From a bacterium (GTDB lineage Bacteria > Bacteroidota > Bacteroidia > Chitinophagales > Saprospiraceae), in the NCBI GenBank assembly GCA_024742755.1, contig JANSXW010000026.1, positions 1 to 55,435 of the forward strand: DNA of 55,435 nucleotides, written 5' to 3'. Position 1 is the stretch's first letter; each line of letters opens with the position of its first letter. Made by a program: the position numbers and the translations under genes. This document shows, one piece after another, positions 43,517 to 52,762 of the stretch. Under the pieces are notes generated by a model. The model was not told where the DNA came from. It saw only the letters and a program-made list of their open reading frames with translations, and did not search any database.

Positions 43517-44284
43517 ATGGCTAAGTTTACAGAAGACGATGTTATTCAAACATTCAAAAACAGAAGCTCTTTTAGCCGAAGGGAGCTTTTTGAATTTTAT
43601 GTTGCTCAGGAACCAGAGTTGAACGAAAGCACCTTTGGGTGGAGAGTTTATGATTTAAAAAGCAAAAACATCATACAGCCCGTAAAAAGAGGGCAATATG
43701 TAATTTCCAATGAGCCCTCCTATAAGCCTGCATTTTCTCCCCTGCTTATGGAGCTTGCTGATTTGACTGTAAATAAATTTAGTGAGGTAAAACATTGCAT
43801 TTGGGAAACAGGGTGGCTGAATGAATTCGCTCAACATCAAACCAATCAATCTTACCTGCTTCTCGATGTTGAAAAAGGGTTTGAGTCTTCTGTTTTTTTC
43901 GAGGTCCGGGACCACCTTAGCAGGGAGGTTTTTCTGAATCCCACTCATAAAGAAGTGGAATTCTATATCGCTAACTGTGACGCTCCTATCATTATCCAAA
44001 ACATGATTACAAGGTCGCCACTGGCAGCTCAAAAAGAAAATGGACTGACATTTTATAGCCCTACCCTGGAGAAGATTTTGGTAGATACTTACACAGAAAC
44101 CACCCTTTTCCACTTTTTGCAGGGTGCAGAATTAATCAACATTTTTGAAAACGTTTTATCAAAGTATACGATCAACTTCACTACCCTTTTCAGCTATGCG
44201 CAGAGGAGAGGGCAGGCAGAAGCAATAGAGCAATTTTTAGTCGAACACTTGTACCACATTGTAAAGAGCATCCCTGATGATTAA
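43517..44284 (+). CDS. Antitoxin-like DUF6577 protein (AbiEi position)
   Basis: 255-residue protein. The first 70 residues look like a winged-helix start (FTEDDVIQTFKNRSSFSRRE, VYDLKSKNIIQPVKRGQYVI), as in AbiEi-type antitoxins. The rest resembles the DUF6577 family, from memory (HCIWETGWLNEFAQHQTNQS and so on). It would regulate or neutralise the downstream nucleotidyltransferase. The gene overlaps that toxin-like gene by 8 bp and is visibly richer in A+T than the genes on either side, suggesting horizontal acquisition. The ATG at 43517 is the start. Confidence 0.8.
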   Translation: MAKFTEDDVIQTFKNRSSFSRRELFEFYVAQEPELNESTFGWRVYDLKSKNIIQPVKRGQYVISNEPSYKPAFSPLLMELADLTVNKFSEVKHCIWETGWLNEFAQHQTNQSYLLLDVEKGFESSVFFEVRDHLSREVFLNPTHKEVEFYIANCDAPIIIQNMITRSPLAAQKENGLTFYSPTLEKILVDTYTETTLFHFLQGAELINIFENVLSKYTINFTTLFSYAQRRGQAEAIEQFLVEHLYHIVKSIPDD

Positions 44285-45389
44285 GCCCCACTGCTTTACA
44301 GATGAATGGTTAGCCCACTTTAAGGCCCAACGCGCGTATCGGCGGATTGATAAAATAATCCTGGAAAAAATGATCTATGCGCTCCACCTCCTCGAACAAC
44401 TCAAAATAAACGGGCTCGATTTTGTTTTCAAGGGAGGCACGAGCTTGGTCCTCCTATTAGAAAAAAACAATCGATTTTCTATTGACATTGATATCATCTG
44501 CAAAACCGAACGAATTGAAGTTGAAGATATACTCAACAAGGTGGTTAAAGGCTCACGCTTCACAAAGTGGGAATTGGATGCTCACCGGAGTTACAAACCC
44601 GGCATCCCGAAAGCGCATTACAAATTCTTTTTTAAGTCCAATTGGCGTGGCTCCGGAACGATACTACTTGACATCCTTATCGAAGACGCTGTTTATCCGG
44701 AAATGATCGAGAAAACTATTGCCAACAAGTGGATTGAAACAGATGCTCCCATTACTGTTCTGGTTCCAACCATTGATGCGATTGCAGGTGACAAACTAAC
44801 TGCATTTGCACCAGAGACAATTGGTATTCCCTATTATAAAGGGCTCAGCAATCAATCTTATTCCATGGAGATATGCAAACAGCTCTTTGATCTAAGTCAG
44901 CTTTTTGAGCATATCGAAGATGTAAAATTGGTAGCAGAAAGCTTTAAAGCTTTTGCCGTTAAAGAAATAACATACCGAGAACAGTACAACAAAGGGCTTG
45001 TCCTCACTCCAGAATCGGCCCTCATTGATACCATTAATACCTGCAAAATCATTGCAATGCGCGGCAAAGGCTCTGCGGAGGAGCAGAAAAAGTTTGCCGA
45101 GTTACAAAAAGGCATAAGCGCCTTTGGCACAGGATTCTTAATGTCGGGGAATTTTCGTCTTGATGATGCACTATCTGCCTCGGCCAAGGTAGCATTACTC
45201 GCCTCAAAAATTTTTAAAAGTGATTTCACACCAATCGACAAATACGATACTCATGACTTAAAGGACTGGAGCATTGCACACCCTGACTGGAACTTTCTAA
45301 ACCGGCTGAAACGCCAGCCAGACAGATCTGCGTTCTTTTACTGGTATCAAACTGTCAGGTTGTTGACAAAAGATGGCTCAGGGCTTTAA
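44277..45389 (+). CDS. AbiEii-type nucleotidyltransferase toxin-like protein
   Basis: 370-residue protein of the AbiEii/AbiGii toxin family. FVFKGGTSLVLLLEKNNRFS followed by IDIDII contains the nucleotidyltransferase motif G-G-T-S and the D-x-D pair; a later lysine motif is DAIAGDKLTAFAP. Relatives (AbiEii, MenT) transfer nucleotides to RNA, commonly tRNA, and give abortive phage defence or dormancy. All key motifs look intact. It overlaps the antitoxin-like gene by 8 bp and ends 8 bp before the converging receptor gene. Confidence 0.88.
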   Translation: MIKPHCFTDEWLAHFKAQRAYRRIDKIILEKMIYALHLLEQLKINGLDFVFKGGTSLVLLLEKNNRFSIDIDIICKTERIEVEDILNKVVKGSRFTKWELDAHRSYKPGIPKAHYKFFFKSNWRGSGTILLDILIEDAVYPEMIEKTIANKWIETDAPITVLVPTIDAIAGDKLTAFAPETIGIPYYKGLSNQSYSMEICKQLFDLSQLFEHIEDVKLVAESFKAFAVKEITYREQYNKGLVLTPESALIDTINTCKIIAMRGKGSAEEQKKFAELQKGISAFGTGFLMSGNFRLDDALSASAKVALLASKIFKSDFTPIDKYDTHDLKDWSIAHPDWNFLNRLKRQPDRSAFFYWYQTVRLLTKDGSGL

Positions 45390-45397
45390 GACCTATA

Positions 45398-48102
45398 TCA
45401 CAACCTCCGCACCACCCCCACCAACAACACTCTCGGAAACTGGAAAACTTCATACTCGCTAAAAAGAAATGTCGTGAATTGACTGCTCAATATGGAGCGG
45501 TTGTTCAGTAGGTTGGTACCCTGAAGAGTGAGCGCCCAGCGGCCGCCATCCAGTTGGTAACGGGCATCAAGCGAGACTTCATTGTAAAAATTGTAGGGCT
45601 GCCCGGCCCGGCGAAAGCCATGTAAAGCTGCCGCACCCTTGACCTGTAGGTTTTCCAGGGGCAGGATTTCCCAGGACAGGGACAGCTCATCCTGATCGAA
45701 GCGGGCTTGTGGGCTGCCTTGCTGACGCACCCAGCGCTGCGACCGGCTGTAGGCCAAACGCAGGGCTACCGCTTTGCTGATTTCCAGCCGGATTTCAGGA
45801 CTTGCAGAGGCTTGCCACTCCTCTACCCGGCTGTCTGCGCCATAAAGGATTTGCCGGAAGGCGGACTGCCTGCACCTGAAATTGACCGACCATTCCAGAC
45901 GATCCCCTTTTTGGCTCATCCGCCCGCGGAAAGACCATTCCTGCCCGGCATCCCGCAGCAGAAAGGTTTCCCGCAACTGATCGATGCCGGTGCCGCTGAT
46001 GCGTTGTTGCAGGGCGAGGCTGCGAAGGGCGTAAGACAATTGCAGGTACCAGCTGCGTTGTGTGAAGAAATCCCTGCGCCGGTAAGCCAGGTTCCAAATA
46101 TGAGACAGGCTGTTGCGCAGGCCCGGATTGCCCTGTCCAGCTGATTGAAGCCAGTGATCGTGGCCCGGCTCAGCCAGGCTTCCGTATCCGGGAAGAGCCG
46201 GCTGATGCGGTAGCCCAGTTCAAATTCGCCCACATTCGTCCAGGTGGTGGTGGCTTTGGCAAAAGGCAGAGCCAGCCATTCCCTTTGGCGGGCAGCCGCC
46301 TGCCCCTCCTCGCGAATCCACCATTGCATGTGGTGGACGGTGGTGCCCAGTTCGCCCTCCAGCACATCGCGGGTGTACTTATAAGACAGGCGGGCAGAGG
46401 CATCCTCCAGCCGGAGCTTTTGGTGGTTGCCAAACCAGGTGGTATCGATCGGCAGCAACAAGGGCGTGCCGTTACCAGCCAACCAGTTGTCCAAGGTCTG
46501 CGCCCGGCTATGCAACTGACGGTAGCCCAGCTGGAATTCAAAGTGGTTTTGTGGATTCAGCACCCAATAATGCCGGTAGGCGGTGGACAGAGCAGAAAGC
46601 CGGGTCTGCCCCTGATGCGAAAGCCCGGCATTCGGTTCCGGTGGTGGGCCCAATAGCCCTTGCAACAACGGCTGATTGGATTGCAGGCCAAGCCCGTTCT
46701 CTGCTCGACGCTGCTGCCAGGAGGCGTCCAAAGTGCCAATGTGATGGCCGCTGAATTTATGGTGGGCTTCCAGGGTATGGCTGTGGTTTTGAAAGTCATG
46801 CTCTTCTTCTGTGAACAGGTCACGCCCGGTCAGCCCGGTTTGCGAAAGCAAGGTGGAAGCCTCTTCCGCCAGCCCATACTGCAGGTCGGACTCCAGAGAG
46901 AGGTAGTAGTCTTCTTTGGGATCGTACACCAGGCTGAGCTTGCCATTGGAGGTAGCCCGTTCGGTATCGCGTCCGCTTTCCCGGTTTTCTGTAACAGGTG
47001 GCGCCCCGTCCTGCTGCCAGAAGGCATTGCGGGACAGCGAGCGGTAGCCCTGCACACTGCGGAGCCCCAGCCCATAGGCGTAAACGGTCCATTCTGGGAG
47101 AGGCGCAGCGCTGACATTCAGCCCGCCAAACTGTGAGCGGCCGGATCGGTTATTGCCCGGTGACAGGTAAGGCATGAAATCCTGCTGCAAACCCGACAGC
47201 CCGGCTTGCCCATCTGCCAGCAATCGGCCCATACCGCCCTGCATCTGAATGACATCTGAAAAAGACAGCGGCTCCAGATTGGCATTGTTCAGGTCGCCGA
47301 TGCCATTGACGCTTACCTCAGGGGAATAGTAGAAGAGGTTGGGGTGGGCGAGGTAGCGCTTTTCGGGGCCAGCCGCCGCCGCGATATCCCCAAAGACGAA
47401 GCGTTTTTTGTCTTCCCGCAGGCGTACATTGAGCACCAGCTGATTGCCCGTACCGAGGGGTTGCAGGAAATCAACGGCGTTATAATTATCGATCACCTCC
47501 AGCTTGGCAATCACCTCTGCCGGGATATGCTCAAGCGCCAACCTGGAGCTGCCCCCGAAGAAGGGTTTCCCTTCCACCATCACCTGCTGCACCACTTCCC
47601 CATTGAAGCGCAGGCGGTTCTGTTCATCCACTTCCATGCCCGGCAGGCGGCGCAGCAGGTCCTGCAGCTTCCAGTCGAATACCTCCCGGAAGGCATCTGC
47701 CTGATAGGTGACCGTATCGCCGCGGACCACTACCGGCGGGGCACGGTCTTTGACTTCCACCATCGCCAGGTCGAGGGGTTGCAGGCGCAAGGTAATTTGC
47801 AGGGTCGTATCTTCTGTTCCGGCAGGCAGGGTTAAGGAGGTGGCCTGATAGCCGAGGTAGGTGGTAGTGATTTGCAGGCCTGCAGCGCCACTTGCCTTAA
47901 AGCGGAACCGCCCCTGTTGGTCCGTCATTGCAAAACGCAGGGTAGCTCCCTCCCCTGCCGGCACGTAGGAAATATTGGCAAAAGGCAAAGGCGTGCGCAG
48001 GCTATCGTCCAGTACCTGCCCGGTAATGTGGCGCGATTGAGCCAGGATGGGCCACCCGGACAGCAGGAGCAGCCCAGCCATAAAAATCCGGTTGTTCCAC
48101 AC
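45398..48102 (-). pseudogene. Outer-membrane beta-barrel receptor split by a frameshift
   Basis: About 901 codons in two overlapping frames: 48102-45916 (including the N-terminus) and 46139-45398. Residues 1-22 are a signal peptide, about 25-110 a carboxypeptidase-regulatory-like domain (ITGQVLDDSLRTPLPFANIS), 115-225 a TonB plug-like domain, and the rest a barrel of the OMP_b-brl type. After TGFNQLD the first frame becomes Cys/Ala-rich nonsense, while the other frame continues GNPGLRNSLSHIWNLAYRRR as expected. The break is near 46131-46137 and fits one missing base. It starts with GTG at 48102, overlapping the GLPGLI stop by 1 bp. A sequencing error cannot be excluded. Confidence 0.85.
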
Positions 48103-48869
48103 TACTGCCGGCTTTTGAATTGTTGCTCATTGTAGGCGTCGTAATCCTTCTTACTGACCGTTTTGCCTTTTTTGAGCCGGATGTCCTTTTCTTGTTCGGC
48201 AGATAAGCCTTCGGTGAGGGAGTCGATCGTAAAGGTAGACCAGGGTTTGCCTACCACCCCCGCCTCCAATACCAGTCCGGGCAGCCCATCCATGCCCTTG
48301 GGGCCATAGGGCAGCGGAATTTCCGGGGTAAACCACGCTTCGATCTCATAGTATATTTGCCGTTCGCGAGCCTTTTCATAGTAATCCACCACTGCCGTCG
48401 CTTTTTTGCAGGCATATTGCCCGATGTAGCGTTCTTCCTCTGTGATGGCCCACTCGTATTCTTCGTAAGGCATTTGCACGTTGATGCGCTGCCCGGTTTG
48501 TTCCACCTGCTTGATTTTCTCCTGCTTTTGGGTATTGCGGTAGTAAACATTATTGGCTCCTGTTGTGCTTTTAGCTAGGATGTGCCCCAGCTCATCGCCC
48601 ACTGACAGATAGGGGATAAGCCGGCACTGTGCATGTTCGGGGGTATAAAGGAGTTCAAAACGCATTTGAGGGTACTCTGCTTCCATACCCTTCATGCTAG
48701 TTTTAAAACCTTCCCGCTGTTCCGTGGGCAGGCTTTTTGCAGCTTCATCCAAAGTTACGTGGCGCTCAGCGGTACTGATGAGTTTGTAAATCACTTGCCC
48801 GGACTGCGCGGGGAGGGTGAGTGTGCAAAAGAGGAGGATAGTTCCTAAAAGCAAAAGCCTGGGGTACAT
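48102..48869 (-). CDS. GLPGLI family exported protein
   Basis: 255-residue protein with a signal peptide (MYPRLLLLGTILLFCTLTLP) and the family signature GLPGLVLEAG at about residues 194-203, preceded by PEIPLPYGPKGMD. GLPGLI proteins (TIGR01200) are exported and typically lie beside a carboxypeptidase-regulatory outer-membrane receptor, as here, where the receptor start overlaps this stop by 1 bp. The function is unknown. The ATG at 48869 is used; a TTG at 48887 is a weaker option. Its 5' end and upstream terminator are duplicated in decayed form at 51869-52102. Confidence 0.92.
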   Translation of the reverse strand: MYPRLLLLGTILLFCTLTLPAQSGQVIYKLISTAERHVTLDEAAKSLPTEQREGFKTSMKGMEAEYPQMRFELLYTPEHAQCRLIPYLSVGDELGHILAKSTTGANNVYYRNTQKQEKIKQVEQTGQRINVQMPYEEYEWAITEEERYIGQYACKKATAVVDYYEKARERQIYYEIEAWFTPEIPLPYGPKGMDGLPGLVLEAGVVGKPWSTFTIDSLTEGLSAEQEKDIRLKKGKTVSKKDYDAYNEQQFKSRQ

Positions 48870-48920
48870 GTTTATTATTTTTGTCAATGTCTATGGTGAT
48901 GGCCGGATATACTAAATAAA

Positions 48921-48993
48921 GCTTACCCCAAAAGCAGCCTGACACCTTCATTAAGCCGGAACAGGCCATGAAGCAGCAGCAATTGGGGTAAGC
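48921..48993 (-). terminator. Long hairpin terminator (copy 1)
   Basis: GCTTACCCCAA (48921-48931) pairs with TTGGGGTAAGC (48983-48993), with an inner CTTCAT/ATGAAG stem. On the minus strand it is followed by TTTATTTAG. It ends the 50976-49041 operon and sits about 50 bp before the GLPGLI start. A related hairpin lies at 52032-52102. Confidence 0.65.
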
Positions 48994-49040
48994 CTCAAGT
49001 GCATTGAAGCGTTGATTAAACTATCACATCTGCACTAACA

Positions 49041-49649
49041 CTAAATCCGGATGCCCACCAAAAAATTATAGGATACATCACTGACAATGCCTCTGACATG
49101 CCTAATCCTTGTACCTACGGACAAGGTTTTGTAAACGTCATAAGTCGCTGTCAACCCGAAATTAGCGTTGAAGGAATTTTCATTCCTTGCACTAAACCAT
49201 AAAAATGGAATATTTGGGTTAAGGTAATTTTCAACAAACCTCATTTCCCTGTACCGGTTCAAGCCGTAGCCTGCCGACAAGTTTAACCGGAAGCGGTCGC
49301 CTCTTACGACATCATAGCCCAACAGTAATCCCAAATGAGCTTGTGACCTTTGCCAGTTCCTAGTGAAGGAATCCCCAAAAGCGTTCTCCCCTCTCTCTGG
49401 TATTGATTCAAATACATGAATATACGCATCTGAGGCAGGATTGATTTGCTCAAACATATTCATAAAATGAAAAACCGGGCCAATATGCCAACGTTTGTAA
49501 ATAAAGGTCATTTGCCCATCGATGTTTATCGCAGCAAACCCCTCAGCATCCGTCAAGCCGCTGCCTATATCAATTGCAAACTTTTCCTGCGCCTGCATAG
49601 CTGAGGCTACATGTAGCAGAAGTATCCAAAAGAATAAGTGCTTAATCAT
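49041..49649 (-). CDS. Exported outer-membrane barrel-like protein (cassette A)
   Basis: 202-residue protein with a signal peptide (MIKHLFFWILLLHVASAMQA) and alternating amphipathic strands typical of small outer-membrane beta-barrels (FAIDIGSGLTDAEGFAAINI, TFIYKRWHIGPVFHFMNMFE). The C-terminal strand ends in VSYNFLVGIRI. No known family is recognised. Its start overlaps the stop of the lipoprotein gene by 8 bp, so the two are translationally coupled and may form a surface complex. AT content is higher than in the housekeeping region. Confidence 0.75.
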   Translation of the reverse strand: MIKHLFFWILLLHVASAMQAQEKFAIDIGSGLTDAEGFAAINIDGQMTFIYKRWHIGPVFHFMNMFEQINPASDAYIHVFESIPERGENAFGDSFTRNWQRSQAHLGLLLGYDVVRGDRFRLNLSAGYGLNRYREMRFVENYLNPNIPFLWFSARNENSFNANFGLTATYDVYKTLSVGTRIRHVRGIVSDVSYNFLVGIRI

Positions 49650-50976
49650 GTTTCTTCATTTGAAAAGTGAGCCCACCGCCTGTATCGTGGGTGTAATTGG
49701 AAAGCAAGCCATCGCAGTACTCTACTATTGACTCCCCTACACTGTCGTCTCCCGAATCTATATTGAATGTAATATCCCTGCCTACTTCAAGCTCAATAAG
49801 AGGGGTGACCTTTATTTTTGCTTCCAAGCCTAGCTTGATAGATTTTATAGGGCTATTATCATGTTCGTACCAAGCGATCTTCATTCTGTCTCCATCCCCT
49901 ATCTCATCCCATGTTATCAGCTCATAAGAAGGCGTGAACCATGAATTATCATTGCTGACATTAAATGTTATCCCCTTTTTTACCCCTCCGATACCATCTC
50001 CAACGATCACATACTCCCCATTGACGTATGAAATATTTGCGTCGTCAGACCACACTATGATGGGGTAAAATTCTCCTTTACCTTGCCAAAATAAATTATC
50101 ATAGTCATTAGTTGTTCGAAACCTCCAAATGAAGTCCTTTCCATCTTTACAGTACCTGTCACACGGTTCATTGCAAGCATTGGGATCGGTTGGTGGGGCT
50201 GATCCTGTACAACCATAAAAGGTGGCACAATACCATTCGCAAAGCCCTGCATTTGCAAATGAAACGCCACAATCACAACAGTATGTTCTCAAAGTAGAGT
50301 TAAAATTAATCATTAGCCCCGAGTGGATATATACATCAGTTTCTCCTACCTTGCTAATCGATACCTTCTCTGGAGTAGTTGAAACCTCTGTTTGCGGTAT
50401 GTAAGCTTCTGAAGTTCTAAGTATAAATACCTTTTCTTTAGGGTTATAGGCAATAGAATGAGCCTGCACATCTTCATCCAAGTAGAATTGAATGCTCTCA
50501 TTCTCATCCAAGTACTCCTGACCTTCATCAATATAAATTCTACCAGAAAAGGCATCCGAATTACCGAAATTCTGAAGCATTAAGCTCAAGCCATGATCAC
50601 GCTCTTCAATTCTTTGAATAACTGAGGCATCACCATCATTAGCTAAAGTTATCAGCTCACGGAGAGTAGCTGTTTTATTTTCTGTAACTTTTAGGGTCTT
50701 ATCTAGTTCTAAAGCTACAAAAAATTCTAATTCATAATATCCTTTCTTCGCCATTTCTATTGCAAGCTGTTGAAGTTCAGTCTGTAGCCCCTCATATTCA
50801 GCGATTAAACCTGATAGGTTCTTTGCAATTGTATGTCGGTCTTGTTCAATTGACGGTAGTTCCTTTTCAGGAACATAGTCAGACTTTTCTTCACAACTGA
50901 ACACTAAGAGCGGCAACATTAGCAGAAAGTAAAACCATCGTTTGTTCTGTTTTGGAAATAATTCATTTAGTTTCAT
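49642..50976 (-). CDS. Cys-rich lipoprotein with constant leader (cassette A)
   Basis: 444-residue lipoprotein: leader MKLNELFPKQNKRWFYFLL, then MLPLLVFSC with lipobox Cys28. Residues 1-46 are shared with the lipoprotein at 54467; after IEQD the two differ completely. About residues 47-90 look coiled-coil-like, and residues 230-285 are a Cys-rich knot with nine Cys in about 50 residues (YCCDCG ... CEWYCATFYGC ... CNEPCDRYC). The C-terminal part (residues 330-444) is beta-rich. No known domain is recognised. It is the first gene of an operon with the barrel-like gene at 49649. Confidence 0.8.
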   Translation of the reverse strand: MKLNELFPKQNKRWFYFLLMLPLLVFSCEEKSDYVPEKELPSIEQDRHTIAKNLSGLIAEYEGLQTELQQLAIEMAKKGYYELEFFVALELDKTLKVTENKTATLRELITLANDGDASVIQRIEERDHGLSLMLQNFGNSDAFSGRIYIDEGQEYLDENESIQFYLDEDVQAHSIAYNPKEKVFILRTSEAYIPQTEVSTTPEKVSISKVGETDVYIHSGLMINFNSTLRTYCCDCGVSFANAGLCEWYCATFYGCTGSAPPTDPNACNEPCDRYCKDGKDFIWRFRTTNDYDNLFWQGKGEFYPIIVWSDDANISYVNGEYVIVGDGIGGVKKGITFNVSNDNSWFTPSYELITWDEIGDGDRMKIAWYEHDNSPIKSIKLGLEAKIKVTPLIELEVGRDITFNIDSGDDSVGESIVEYCDGLLSNYTHDTGGGLTFQMKKHD

Positions 50977-51002
50977 CTTTAAAAGATTTAGAATAAGTTA
51001 AG
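50841..51002. repeat. Constant leader repeat, copy A
   Basis: 162 bp covering the first 46 codons of the lipoprotein gene plus about 26 bp upstream. By hand alignment it differs from the copy at 55159-55321 by two substitutions and one inserted A. Sequence identity stops abruptly on both sides. Confidence 0.9.
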
Positions 51003-51287
51003 CTAGAGCTAAAGTCCTTCGTATGATTCTTAGATTGATTATTCACTATTAGAGCTTATCAAAACTAATATTTTGTACGCGCGTTCGCATAGAGGTCCTC
51101 TCAAAACAAATTTCAATAAACGCTATCAAGAACGAACAAAGAACTGGAGCATAGCAAATCACCTTCTTTGCAGGCATCGGCATTTTCCTCTTACCCTACA
51201 AACATAAATGCAGATTGTGCAAAAATTTTGCACTCCACCATTTTCCCGCAATTTTTTTGAAGTATTTTTTCCAAAAAAACCACCAAC
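51003..51287. other. Intergenic region with promoter of cassette A
   Basis: AT-rich, no gene supported. It must hold the promoter of the lipoprotein operon (minus) and the 3' end of the HTH gene transcript. It contains the palindrome at 51217-51233. Confidence 0.45.
51217..51233. promoter_or_regulatory. 17-bp perfect palindrome
   Basis: GTGCAAAA, central A, TTTTGCAC lies between the HTH gene and the cassette A lipoprotein gene. It could be an operator for the adjacent HTH regulator. It lacks the GC-rich stem expected of a terminator. Confidence 0.35.
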
Positions 51288-51548
51288 TCACTCTCCCGAA
51301 CCCGCCTCACCCGGATAAAGCAACCCATGCAGATCCACCGGCAATGGCGTTTTGTAGTAATAGGAGCGGCGTTTATCACAGTAGACGACCTTGGCGCCCA
51401 GCTCTTGCAGCGTTTTCAGGTAGTTGTAGATCGTACGCCGGCTGCAGCCAAAGCGGGCGGCGAGCTGAGCAGAGGAGCCTGTGGCTTTGCGCCGGATCAG
51501 ACCGTCCAGGCGGTCTAAGTTTTGAAGTTGAGTAATTAGTTTCATCAT
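51288..51548 (-). CDS. Small HTH (HTH_11-like) transcriptional regulator
   Basis: 86-residue protein: helical start MMKLITQLQNLDRLDGLIRR, then a winged helix-turn-helix SSAQLAARFGCSRRTIYNYL followed by KTLQELGAKVVYCDKRRSYY, as in DeoR/HTH_11 N-terminal domains. There is no ligand-binding domain. It sits between the two lipoprotein cassettes and is a natural candidate for their regulator, though this is inferred from position only. Either of two adjacent ATG codons (51548, 51545) may be used. Confidence 0.8.
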   Translation of the reverse strand: MMKLITQLQNLDRLDGLIRRKATGSSAQLAARFGCSRRTIYNYLKTLQELGAKVVYCDKRRSYYYKTPLPVDLHGLLYPGEAGSGE

Positions 51549-51868
51549 CTCTGGTATTTAGGGGTTTGCGCGATTCTTTTTTATATCATTGCACCGGTGA
51601 CCTACCGGCAAAGTCAATGCCGTGAGCGTTCAACGAATGTGTCCACACCCTTGAAAGCTCAATTCCTGGATCCGTGCAATTAATGTAGTTTGGTGCCAAT
51701 CTGATGATCAGACAGAACTGCGTAAAACGGTTCGGTTAGAGTGCGCTTCTTTGTTTAACATTGTTAAATTTACAGCTTTCCCTTCATAAATGCAAGACAA
51801 GCCACCTCTAATTTCCGCCTGCTGCATGGCGCACGATTCATTTATTTTTGTTTCCTACCTAAAACCTT
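51549..51868. other. Non-coding spacer before the decayed GLPGLI copy
   Basis: 320 bp upstream of the HTH gene with no supported ORF. The promoter of the HTH gene should be here. Nothing else recognisable is seen. Confidence 0.4.
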
Positions 51869-51991
51869 TTAAGTGACGCTCAGCGGTGCTGATGAGCGTG
51901 TAAATCACTTGCCCGGACTGCGCGGGGAGCGCGGGGGTACTAAGGAGAAAATCATCCAAAGGGAGAAAGGGCTGAGGTATATATTTGTTGC
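51869..51991 (-). pseudogene. Decayed 5' fragment of a second GLPGLI gene
   Basis: It aligns to the start of the functional GLPGLI gene (48755 onward): the frame LPAQSGQVIYTLISTAERHL can still be read, versus LPAQSGQVIYKLISTAERHV in the intact gene. The initiator ATG equivalent is ATA, there is a net 4-bp deletion in the signal-peptide region, and the match ends after about 60 bp of mature coding sequence. It cannot be functional. Confidence 0.8.
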
Positions 51992-52031
51992 TGCCAATGT
52001 CTATGGTGATGACCGGATATACTAAATGAAG

Positions 52032-52102
52032 CTTACCCCAAAAGCAGCATTACGCTTTCATGAAGCCGGAGCAGGCTATGAAGCAGCCACTATTGGGGTA
52101 AG
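52032..52102 (-). terminator. Long hairpin terminator (copy 2)
   Basis: CTTACCCCAA (52032-52041) pairs with TTGGGGTAAG (52093-52102); an inner AGCC/GGCT pair is complete here but mismatched in copy 1. On the minus strand CTTCATTTAG follows. It is about 88% identical over 108 bp to copy 1 by hand count, and ends the cassette B operon. Confidence 0.6.
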
Positions 52103-52197
52103 GTACTAATACAATATTGCTTTTTGGATGGATACTCCTTACGCTCCCATCCAAAGCGTAGTAAACTTGAAAGGGAAAAATGTGATAGAGTTCCCCC

Positions 52198-52665
52198 TTA
52201 CTCTTTGCCACCAACACTCAGAAGTGAACTGCTGCTCACCGTTTTTGTACATTCCCCATCATTGCTGCAGGGGCTGCAGTTGCCGCGGTCGCCACCGTTA
52301 AATCTTGGCTCGCAACCGCCAGTTTCTTGAGAACAATCAGAAGTGGTACAACTAATCGTGTAATTCGCTCTTAATACAGTACCATCTGCTTTTTCCACCC
52401 AAAATGTGGATTTATAGGCTTTGCCTAAAAACACCAATGTATAGCCCCCCTGAGCAGCTGTTTCTATGCTCACCTCCGTAAATTCACCGTTGATTCCTGA
52501 AAACCGCTGTAGGTTTTGGTTGTAAGCCCGCAGCAGCTCCGTTTTGTCAGCAGTCAGCACTGCTTTACCATCCTGAATCTCTCCGATGGCCATCCAGCCC
52601 TTTTGAGCGTAAATACAACTGAACGCTGTCAGCCCTAAGAGAACCGTTAAAATTAAATGCTTCAT
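52198..52665 (-). CDS. Small secreted Cys-rich protein (cassette B)
   Basis: 155-residue protein with a signal peptide (MKHLILTVLLGLTAFSCIYA). A beta-rich middle (VSIETAAQGGYTLVFLGKAY) is followed by a Cys-rich tail with six Cys (SCTTSDC, GGCEPRF, NCSPCSNDGEC), similar in spirit to the Cys-rich part of the cassette A lipoprotein but not in sequence. No known family. It lies 97 bp downstream of a barrel-like gene and is followed by the copy 2 terminator. Confidence 0.7.
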   Translation of the reverse strand: MKHLILTVLLGLTAFSCIYAQKGWMAIGEIQDGKAVLTADKTELLRAYNQNLQRFSGINGEFTEVSIETAAQGGYTLVFLGKAYKSTFWVEKADGTVLRANYTISCTTSDCSQETGGCEPRFNGGDRGNCSPCSNDGECTKTVSSSSLLSVGGKE

Positions 52666-52762
52666 GATTGAAAATTTTGAGGTTAAAGTGCCTACTCTAT
52701 TTTGCCTTTTTAGGCAGGGTTTTCAGCATCGCCCTTTCTGGGAGCCTTCCCATCATCATTTA

